Positions 57,802 through 64,000 of a stretch of 64,000 nt of DNA are shown here, piece after piece (positions within the stretch are counted from its first letter, which is position 1; every line of letters starts with the position of its first letter). The stretch is from Microbacterium sp. GCS4 (lineage in GTDB: Bacteria > Actinomycetota > Actinomycetes > Actinomycetales > Microbacteriaceae): NCBI RefSeq assembly GCF_001262495.1, contig NZ_LGYE01000003.1, positions 248,001 through 312,000 on the forward strand, in the 5' to 3' direction. The notes beneath the pieces were generated by a model that did no database searches, was not told where the DNA came from, and was given only the letters and a program-made list of their open reading frames with translations. The position numbers and the translations under genes were made by a program.

Positions 57802-59157
57802 CTACTCCGGGTCGCCGCCGAGCGGCCCCACGGCCTCGAGCGGGCGCGGGTCGTCGGCGCCGGTTTTGCGTGCGCGTGCGATCAGGTTGCCCAGGTGGTA
57901 GATGAGCAGCGCAGCGACCGTGCCGAGCACGATGCCGCCGAACGCGAAGTCGCCGAGGTTCATCGAGAAGCCGGCGATGCCGATCACGAGAGACACGGCT
58001 GCCGTGTACTGGTTGACCGGGCGGGAGAAGTCGACCTTGCTGTCGACCCAGATCTTGATGCCGATGATGCCGATCAGGCCGTACAGCGCGGTGGTCGCGC
58101 CGCCGAGTACGCCGGCGGGGATCGAGTTGAACACCTCGCCGACCTTGGGAGAGAACGCCAGCAGGATCGCGAAGAGTCCGGCCACCCAGTAGACGGCCGT
58201 CGAGTAGACGCGGGTCGCGGCCATCACGCCGATGTTCTCGCCGTACGTCGTGGTGCCCGAGCCGCCGAAGCCACCCGCGATCGTCGTCGCGACGCCGTCG
58301 GCGATGAGCGCACGGCCGGTGTGCTTGTTGATCGAGGCGTCCTCGGTCATGGTCGCGACGCCGCGCACGTGGCCCACGTTCTCGGCGATGAGCACGAGCA
58401 CGACCGGCAGGAACATCGCGATGGTCGACCATGTGCCCGGCTCGACGAAGTCGGGGAGCTGGAAATGGGGCAGGCCGATCCACGGCGCGTCGGCGATCAG
58501 CTCGGCGGGCGTCTTGCCGTCGCGGAGCGCGTTCGGCACGTCGAAGGAGCCGTTGAACGCGGCCCAGATGAAGCCGACCGCGACGCCGAGGAAGATCGAG
58601 ATGCGACCGAGGAAGCCGCGGAACAGCACGGCGAAGAGGATGATCGCGACGAGTGTGATGGTCGCGGTCACCGGGTCGAGCTGGAAGTTGTTCCAGGCCG
58701 TCGGGGCGAGGTTGAAGCCGATCAGGGCGACGATCGCGCCGGCCACGACCGGGGGCATCAGTGCATCCACCCAGCGGAGCCCGGCGAACTGCACCACGAG
58801 ACCGACGACGGCGAGCAGGATGCCGACCGCGACGACGCCCGCGAGTGCCGAGCCCGTTCCTCCCGCGGCGACGGCCGCGGTGATCGGCGCGATGAAGGCG
58901 AACGAGGAGCCGAGGTAGCTGGGCAGCTGGTTCTTCGTGATCAGCAGGAAGATCAGCGTGCCGAGGCCGCTGAACAAGAGGGTCGTCGAGACCGGGAAGC
59001 CGGTCAGGGTCGGGACCAGGAACGTGGCGCCGAACATCGCGACGACGTGCTGCGCGCCGATCGCGATCGTCGCCGGCCAGTTCAGTCGCTCAGCGGGCGT
59101 GACGACGGCGCCGGGTTCGACAGTGCGGCCGTTTCCGTGGATCTTCCACAGGGGCAT
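57802..59157 (-). CDS. NCS2 family uracil/xanthine permease
   Basis: A 451-residue permease with about 12 to 14 helices. QHVVAMFGATFLVPTLTGFP, SSFAFIAPITAAVAAGG, FLPVVLVLIAENVGHVRGVA with the key Glu, and GGSGTTTYGENIGVMAATRV match the UraA/RutG group of NCS2 carriers. It imports uracil or another nucleobase by proton symport. It lies upstream of purC but on the same strand with an R1 repeat between them. Confidence 0.92.
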   Translation of the reverse strand: MPLWKIHGNGRTVEPGAVVTPAERLNWPATIAIGAQHVVAMFGATFLVPTLTGFPVSTTLLFSGLGTLIFLLITKNQLPSYLGSSFAFIAPITAAVAAGGTGSALAGVVAVGILLAVVGLVVQFAGLRWVDALMPPVVAGAIVALIGFNLAPTAWNNFQLDPVTATITLVAIILFAVLFRGFLGRISIFLGVAVGFIWAAFNGSFDVPNALRDGKTPAELIADAPWIGLPHFQLPDFVEPGTWSTIAMFLPVVLVLIAENVGHVRGVATMTEDASINKHTGRALIADGVATTIAGGFGGSGTTTYGENIGVMAATRVYSTAVYWVAGLFAILLAFSPKVGEVFNSIPAGVLGGATTALYGLIGIIGIKIWVDSKVDFSRPVNQYTAAVSLVIGIAGFSMNLGDFAFGGIVLGTVAALLIYHLGNLIARARKTGADDPRPLEAVGPLGGDPE

Positions 59158-59248
59158 GCGGGCTCCTCAGATATCGGGGGAGGGGAGGGAGTGCTGGAGC
59201 AACACTACCGATTCCTGAGTTTTCCCTGTGTGCGCCCCGATCAGCCTC

Positions 59249-59282
59249 CGGTCGTTGAGCGAGCGGAGCGAGACGAAACGCC
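59249..59282. repeat. R1 repeat between purC and the permease gene
   Basis: A single R1 unit (cggtcgttgagcgagcggag then cgagacgaaacg) abuts the purC stop codon. Confidence 0.9.
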
Positions 59283-60158
59283 TCAGGCCCCGAGGCGCTC
59301 GATCAGCTCCCGATAGCGGGCGGCGGTGCGCTCGACCACGTCCTCCGGCAGCACGGGCGGCTCGCCCTGCTTGTCCCAGTTCGCGGCGAGCCAGTCGCGC
59401 ACGATCTGCTTGTCGAAGCTCGCCATGCGCTCGTTCGGCGTCGAGCCGGTGCGCCAGGCCTCGGCATCCCAGTACCGCGAGGAATCGCTCGTGAGCACCT
59501 CGTCGGCGAGACGCAGGACCCCGTCGGCGTCGGTTCCGAACTCGAACTTGGTGTCGGCGAGGATCAGGTCCTTCTCCTCCGCGATCGCCGCGGCCCGCGC
59601 GTAGATCGACAGCGAGGCGTCGCGGAGCTCTGCCGCGCGCTCGACGCCGACGATCTCCTCGACCCGCTCGAACGTGATGTTCTCGTCGTGCTCGCCCATG
59701 GGCGCCTTGTAGGCGGGGGTGAACAGCGGCTCGGGCAGGCGGTCGCCGTTCTGCAGGCCGGCGGGCAGGGGGATGCCGCACACCGTGCCGCTCTCGGTGT
59801 ACTCGGCCCAGCCCGTTCCGGTGATGTACCCGCGCACGACGCACTCGACCGGGAGCATCTCGAGCGACTGGGCGAGCATCGCGCGATCCGCCACGACCGC
59901 CGGGATAGATCCCTCTGCGAGGTGGTTCGGCACCTCGAGGCGGTCGAACCACCAGCGGCTCAGGCGGGTGAGCAGTGCGCCCTTGTCGGGAATGCCGGGT
60001 GACAGCACGAAGTCGAACGCGCTGACCCGGTCGGAGGCGACGACGAGGATGCGGGTGTCCGCGGCATCCTCGGAGGCGTAGAGGTCGCGGACCTTGCCCG
60101 AGTAGATGTGGCGCCAGCCGGGGATCGTCTGCGCGGTGCTGTCGGTAGGAGTGCTCAC
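59283..60158 (-). CDS. purC: phosphoribosylaminoimidazole-succinocarboxamide synthase
   Basis: A 291-residue SAICAR synthetase: IYSGKVRDLYA, VVASDRVSAFDFVLSPGIPD, VVRGYITGTGWAEYTESGTV and ILADTKFEFGTDADG match the family. It joins CAIR to aspartate in purine synthesis. It is separate from purQ-purS in this window. Confidence 0.96.
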   Translation of the reverse strand: MSTPTDSTAQTIPGWRHIYSGKVRDLYASEDAADTRILVVASDRVSAFDFVLSPGIPDKGALLTRLSRWWFDRLEVPNHLAEGSIPAVVADRAMLAQSLEMLPVECVVRGYITGTGWAEYTESGTVCGIPLPAGLQNGDRLPEPLFTPAYKAPMGEHDENITFERVEEIVGVERAAELRDASLSIYARAAAIAEEKDLILADTKFEFGTDADGVLRLADEVLTSDSSRYWDAEAWRTGSTPNERMASFDKQIVRDWLAANWDKQGEPPVLPEDVVERTAARYRELIERLGA

Positions 60159-60259
60159 CCGCCCATTATCGCGGGTCGTCGAGCGGCCGTCCGCCGCGTG
60201 TCAAGGCCTGGCGCCGGCATCCGCTCTCCATGACCCTCGAAGAAACGAGCGGAGGCACC

Positions 60260-60475
60260 ATGTCCAAGGATCTGTCCACCGGTGACCGTGTGAGCTGGAA
60301 CACCTCTCAGGGGCGCACCCGCGGGACCGTGCAGCAGAAGAAGACCGCGGACTTCGAGTTCGCGGGGCAGCACTTCACGGCATCCGCAGACGACCCTGCC
60401 TACATCGTGAAGTCGGAGAAGAGCGGAGACGAGGCTGCGCACAAGGGGTCGGCATTGCGGCGACTGAAGAACTGA
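60260..60475 (+). CDS. DUF2945 (hypervirulence-associated TUDOR) protein
   Basis: A 71-residue protein: DRVSWNTSQGRTRGTVQQKK, HFTASADDPAYIVKSEKSGD and HKGSALRRLKN match DUF2945, a small beta-barrel of unknown role. The ATG at 60260 follows GGAGG. Confidence 0.85.
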   Translation: MSKDLSTGDRVSWNTSQGRTRGTVQQKKTADFEFAGQHFTASADDPAYIVKSEKSGDEAAHKGSALRRLKN

Positions 60476-60481
60476 GACGAC

Positions 60482-60522
60482 TTGTCCTGATCCCGGAACG
60501 AGCGTATAGTCCACGTGGACTA
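60482..60522 (+). promoter_or_regulatory. PadR-MFS promoter with overlapping 16-bp palindrome
   Basis: TTGTCC (60482-60487), a 17-bp spacer and TATAGT (60505-60510) form a clear promoter. The perfect palindrome TAGTCCACGTGGACTA (60507-60522) overlaps the -10 and start site, a good operator for the PadR regulator encoded just downstream. Confidence 0.88.
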
Positions 60523-60541
60523 ATCGGGATGGAGCAGGGCT

Positions 60542-61165
60542 GTGAAGAAGCCGATCGACACGCTGACGCCCATGGGGGTCATGGTGCTCGCGCTGCTGCG
60601 CGAAGCCGACATGCATCCCTATGAGATGGTGCGGCTGCTGCGCGCTCGGCACGACGACCGCCTGCTCACGATCACGAACGGCACGCTGTACCACACCGTC
60701 GCACGCCTGCAGCGGAGCGGGCTGATCGACGAGATCGGCATCGATCGCGACGGCAACCGTCCCGAGCGCACGACGTACACGCTGACGGATGCCGGACGCG
60801 ACACCGTCATCGCGTGGGTGCGTCGCGAGCTTCCCCGCGTCGACAGCGAGAAGGACTTCCGCATCGCGCTCGCCGAATCCCACAACCTCGAACGCGACGA
60901 TGTGCGCGCGTTGCTCCAGGAGCGTCGCACGGCCCTCGTCGAGACCCACGACATGCACCGGCACGGCCTCGCCAAGGCCCGTGCCAAGGGCGTACCCGCC
61001 CAGGTGCTCGTCGAGATCGAACGCGAGGAGGTGCTGCTCGACGCCGAACTGCGCTGGCTCGACGCGCTCCTCGCCCGTCTCGACGGCGGCGACCTCCCCT
61101 GGGGTCCGTCCGCCTTCACCGATTCAGACCGCTACCTCGCTCAGCGAAAGGCTGCTCAGCAATGA
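60542..61165 (+). CDS. PadR family transcriptional regulator
   Basis: A 207-residue regulator. The winged helix (about 10-85) has MVLALLREADMHPYEMVRLL, TNGTLYHTVARLQRSGLIDE and PERTTYTLTDAGRDTVIAWV. The longer C-terminal helical part fits the Vir/AphA-like PadR group. Starts GTG with GGAG 10 bp upstream. It overlaps the exporter gene by 4 bp and should repress both. Confidence 0.9.
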   Translation: MKKPIDTLTPMGVMVLALLREADMHPYEMVRLLRARHDDRLLTITNGTLYHTVARLQRSGLIDEIGIDRDGNRPERTTYTLTDAGRDTVIAWVRRELPRVDSEKDFRIALAESHNLERDDVRALLQERRTALVETHDMHRHGLAKARAKGVPAQVLVEIEREEVLLDAELRWLDALLARLDGGDLPWGPSAFTDSDRYLAQRKAAQQ

Positions 61166-62733
61166 CCGATTCCCGACAGGCCGCAGGCCCCCAGACCGGC
61201 CCGTTCGCCGCCGGCCACGCGCCCAAGAGCCCCTGGCCCGCCCTCTGGGCGCTCGTCATCGGCTTCTTCATGATCCTCGTCGACACGACGATCGTCTCGG
61301 TCGCCAACCCCGCGATCAAAGCCGCGCTCGACCCGAACACCAACAACCTCGACAACGTCGTGTGGGTCACGAGCGCCTACCTGCTCACCTACGCCGTGCC
61401 CCTGCTGATCACCGGACGACTCGGCGACCGCTTCGGCCCGAAGAACATCTACCTCATCGGTCTCGCGATCTTCACGCTCGCGTCGCTCTGGTGCGGCCTG
61501 TCGAGCTCGCTCGAGGGGCTGATCGCGGCGCGCGCCGTGCAGGGTCTCGGTGCCGCCTTCATGACTCCGCAGACCATGGCCGTCATCACCCGGACCTTCC
61601 CGCCGAACCGCCGTGGAGCGGCCATGGGGCTGTGGGGCGCCACAGCCGGCGTCGCGACCCTGGTCGGCCCGCTGCTCGGCGGCGTGCTCGTGGACGGCTT
61701 CGGCTGGGAGTGGATCTTCTTCGTCAACCTTCCCGTCGGCGTGATCGCCTTCGTCGCCGCGTGGATCCTCGTCCCGAAGCTCAAGACGCACCCGCACCGC
61801 TTCGACATCCTCGGCGTCGTGCTCAGCGCCGCCGCGATCTTCCTCGTCGTCTTCGGCCTGCAGGAGGGCGAGAAGTACGACTGGGGCGTGATCTGGGGTC
61901 CGATCTCGGTCTGGGGCCTGATCATCGCCGGCATCGTCGTGATGGGACTGTTCATCCTGCAGCAGTGGAAGACGACGAGCGAGGCGCTCGTGCCGCTCGA
62001 CCTGTTCCGCGACCGGAACTTCTCGGGTGCCAACATCGCGATCGCGACCGTCGGCTTCGCGGTGACGAGCATGTCGCTGCCGCTGATGTTCTTCCTGCAG
62101 ATCGCACGCGGGCTCACCCCGACGCAGGCGGCGCTGCTGATGATCCCGATGGCCGTGTTCTCGGGCGTCCTGGCCCCGGTCGCCGGCAAGATCCTCGACC
62201 GCACCGACCCTCGGTTCATCCTCATCCCCGGACTGGTCATCTTCGCCTCGGCGCTGGTCTGGTACTCGTCGCTCGTGCGGATGGACACCGAGATCTGGAT
62301 GTTCCTGTTCCCGTCGGCCCTCCTCGGCATCGGCAGCGCCGGCATGTGGGGGCCGCTCGCGACCACCGCGACCCGCCGCCTGCCGATGCGTCAAGCCGGA
62401 GCGGGCGCGGGCATCTACAACACCACCCGGACGATCGGCTCGGTGATCGGCTCCGCCGCGATCGCGACGTTCATGCAGGCGCGGCTCGAGGCGAACCTGC
62501 CGGGGATGGGAGACTCCGCGGGATCGATCAGCTCCGGCGGGACGCTCCCGGCGCCCGTGGCGGACGGGTTCGCCGCGGCGATGTCGCAGTCGATCCTGCT
62601 GCCGGCGAGTGTGATCGTGATCGGTCTGATCGCGGCGCTCTTCCTCCGCGGTGCGCCGAAGGAGGAGGATGCCGGTGCGCCCGCCGCATCCGCTCCCGCC
62701 GCCCCGGCCGCCGACCCGGCGCCCGCCGCCTGA
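61162..62733 (+). CDS. MFS drug exporter, DHA2 (EmrB/QacA) family
   Basis: A 523-residue transporter with 14 predicted helices. FFMILVDTTIVSVANPAIKA (helix 1 with the acidic D), VTSAYLLTYAVPLLITGRLG, DRFGPKNIY (motif A), and GVATLVGPLLGGVLVDGFGW (motif C) define DHA2. It ends with an Ala/Pro-rich tail. It exports drugs or metabolites, with PadR as its likely repressor. Confidence 0.92.
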   Translation: MTDSRQAAGPQTGPFAAGHAPKSPWPALWALVIGFFMILVDTTIVSVANPAIKAALDPNTNNLDNVVWVTSAYLLTYAVPLLITGRLGDRFGPKNIYLIGLAIFTLASLWCGLSSSLEGLIAARAVQGLGAAFMTPQTMAVITRTFPPNRRGAAMGLWGATAGVATLVGPLLGGVLVDGFGWEWIFFVNLPVGVIAFVAAWILVPKLKTHPHRFDILGVVLSAAAIFLVVFGLQEGEKYDWGVIWGPISVWGLIIAGIVVMGLFILQQWKTTSEALVPLDLFRDRNFSGANIAIATVGFAVTSMSLPLMFFLQIARGLTPTQAALLMIPMAVFSGVLAPVAGKILDRTDPRFILIPGLVIFASALVWYSSLVRMDTEIWMFLFPSALLGIGSAGMWGPLATTATRRLPMRQAGAGAGIYNTTRTIGSVIGSAAIATFMQARLEANLPGMGDSAGSISSGGTLPAPVADGFAAAMSQSILLPASVIVIGLIAALFLRGAPKEEDAGAPAASAPAAPAADPAPAA

Positions 62734-62775
62734 CGCGAGGCCCGAAGAAACGAGACGCGTCGATCGATCGGTCGA

Positions 62776-62934
62776 CGCGTTTCGTCTCGCTTCGCTCGCT
62801 CAACGACCGGAGGGGATGCCCCCGGTCGTTGAGCGAGGAGCGCAGCGTCGTCTGTCGGGTCGTTGAGCGAGGAGCGCAGCGTCGTCCCGTCGGGTCGTTG
62901 AGCGAGGAGCGCAGCGACGAGACGAAACGCGGTG
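62776..62934. repeat. R1 repeat cluster after the MFS exporter
   Basis: One forward unit (62776-62810) followed by three inverted units (62823-62850, 62857-62886, 62890-62930) that can fold back on it. It occupies most of the gap to the GNAT gene. Confidence 0.9.
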
Positions 62935-62981
62935 AGTCCCGCGGTTTTGCCCGCGCAGACGGGGTGTGATTCTATCGGGCG

Positions 62982-63536
62982 ATGACCGTCGCATTCGTCC
63001 GTCCCACGACCGCTCTGTATGACAGTTGGGCCTCGGCTGTCGCGGAGTTCGGTGAGGGTCACGTCGACGGATCAGGTCTGCAGGCGCCGGTGACTCCCGA
63101 CCGCGCGACTCTCGACGCACTGATCGCGAAGTCCGAGCTGCTCGCCGACACCTCGGCGCCCGCCCCCGAGGGCGCTGTGCACAACGACCTCTACTGGATC
63201 GTCGACGAGGGCGAGGTCGTCGGCTTCGTGTCCTTCCGGCACGAGCTCAACGACTGGTTGCGCGAGGTCGGCGGCCACATCGGCTACTCGGTCCGCGCGT
63301 CGCGTCGGCGCCAGGGAGTCGCCTCGGCGGGCCTCGCGCTCGCACTGGACCGCGCCCGCGAGATCGGCCTCGACCGGGTGATGGTCACGTGCGACGACGA
63401 CAACATCGCGTCGTACCGCACCATCGAGCGCGCCGGCGGCGTGCTGCAGGACGTCAGCGATCAGAGCGAGCGCGGCTATCCGATGGTGCGCCGGTACTGG
63501 ATCGACCTCGCGGGGCCCGGAGCGCGCGCAAAGTAG
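62982..63536 (+). CDS. GNAT family N-acetyltransferase
   Basis: A 184-residue acetyltransferase with GHIGYSVRASRRRQGVASAG, LALALDRAREIG (acetyl-CoA site, about 101-135) and MVTCDDDNIASYRTIERAGG. The substrate is unknown. Confidence 0.88.
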   Translation: MTVAFVRPTTALYDSWASAVAEFGEGHVDGSGLQAPVTPDRATLDALIAKSELLADTSAPAPEGAVHNDLYWIVDEGEVVGFVSFRHELNDWLREVGGHIGYSVRASRRRQGVASAGLALALDRAREIGLDRVMVTCDDDNIASYRTIERAGGVLQDVSDQSERGYPMVRRYWIDLAGPGARAK

Positions 63537-63590
63537 GGTGGATGCTCGGCGGCAGTCCGTCCGCCGTATCCGATCCGAGGAGCATCCGTC

Positions 63591-64000
63591 GTGATCCCGA
63601 AATCCACCTCTGCGACCGCGCGCCTGCGACGGCTCGGTCGCACCGTCGGCGCGATGGCGCTCACGGCGTTCGTCGCCGCGGGCGCCCTGCTCGGCGGCGC
63701 CACCGCCGCGACCGCCGACACCACCGGCGAGACCTACGTCATCGGCACCGACACGACGTTCGCGCCGTTCGAGTTCACCGATCCGAACGGCGACCTCGTC
63801 GGCATCGACATGGACCTGCTCCGCGCGATCGCGAAGGATCAGGGCTTCGACGTCGAGATCCGCCAGCTCGGGTTCGACGCCGCCGTACAGGCCCTGCAGG
63901 CCAACCAGGTCGACGCGGTCATGGCCGGCATGTCGATCACGGACGAGCGCAAGCAGGTCTTCGACTTCAGCGACCCGTACTTCACCAGCGGCATCCAGCT
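63591..64000 (+). CDS. ABC transporter substrate-binding protein family 3, 3' end outside window
   Basis: At least 136 residues, cut by the window. A signal peptide (TVGAMALTAFVAAGALLGGA, cleavage after ATA near residue 42) precedes the SBP_bac_3 domain: YVIGTDTTFAPFEFTDPNGD, LVGIDMDLLRAIAKDQGFDV, ANQVDAVMAGMSITDERKQV and FDFSDPYFTSG. It binds an amino acid such as glutamine. The permease may follow or be fused. The GTG at 63591 has GAGGAG 11 to 16 bp upstream. Confidence 0.9.
   Translation, partial: MIPKSTSATARLRRLGRTVGAMALTAFVAAGALLGGATAATADTTGETYVIGTDTTFAPFEFTDPNGDLVGIDMDLLRAIAKDQGFDVEIRQLGFDAAVQALQANQVDAVMAGMSITDERKQVFDFSDPYFTSGIQ

Overview
The window is a very GC-rich stretch with short, often overlapping intergenic junctions and many GTG starts. 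Gene content points to an actinobacterium of the Microbacteriaceae, most likely Microbacterium: a CebR-type LacI regulator with its 12-bp core box, a SoxR-ferredoxin module, the kdp layout and fused PxpB-PxpC. No rRNA, tRNA, CRISPR array, phage or transposase gene was seen. The layout looks like ordinary chromosome, decorated with two families of dispersed short repeats (called R1 and R2 here).

Layout. 1-2.6 kb: alpha/beta hydrolase with a divergent TetR regulator and two identical operators, then a TspO-like protein. 2.6-10.8 kb: a complete potassium operon on the minus strand (a tiny membrane peptide, kdpF, kdpA, kdpB, kdpC, kdpD, kdpE); kdpB carries R1 repeat DNA in frame. 11-16.6 kb: an ion permease, two GntR regulators, a GNAT and a KimA-like potassium permease. 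16.8-28.7 kb: a small alarmone synthetase, then a molybdenum region: a membrane-anchored sulfite-oxidase-type enzyme, mogA, moaE, moaD, moaC, moeA, moeB, a MerR-HTH/Mop regulator, modABC and moaA. Together these genes import molybdate, build the cofactor and supply one enzyme that uses it.

28.8-38.8 kb: an M20 amidohydrolase, then a TetR regulator divergent from an Opp/Dpp-type ABC importer whose last gene is a GH3 beta-glycosidase, probably an oligosaccharide uptake and hydrolysis operon. 38.9-41.5 kb: SoxR, ferredoxin and flavin reductase around a clear SoxR box, superoxide dismutase, arsenate reductase. 41.5-46.9 kb: LacI regulator and GH13 glucosidase with a LacI-type operator, DUF1761 protein, VOC protein, secreted alpha-toroid protein. 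46.9-50 kb: purQ, purS, apt and a CebR-like regulator.

50-57.7 kb: TetR and FadR-type GntR regulators, then a tightly coupled operon for 5-oxoproline/glutamate-type metabolism: NRAMP-fold transporter, PxpA, YcsI-type protein, fused PxpB-PxpC, and fused biotin carboxylase-BCCP. The last two together contain every domain of a urea-carboxylase-like enzyme, split over two genes. 57.8-64 kb: NCS2 nucleobase permease, purC, a DUF2945 protein, PadR with an MFS exporter, a GNAT, and the start of an amino-acid-type solute-binding protein cut by the window edge.

The most unusual signals are R1 DNA translated inside KdpB (including a perfect 65-bp inverted duplication in kdpB and the kdpB-kdpC gap), the 67-bp three-armed R2 element with compensatory base changes, and the split biotin-dependent carboxylase in the 5-oxoproline operon.
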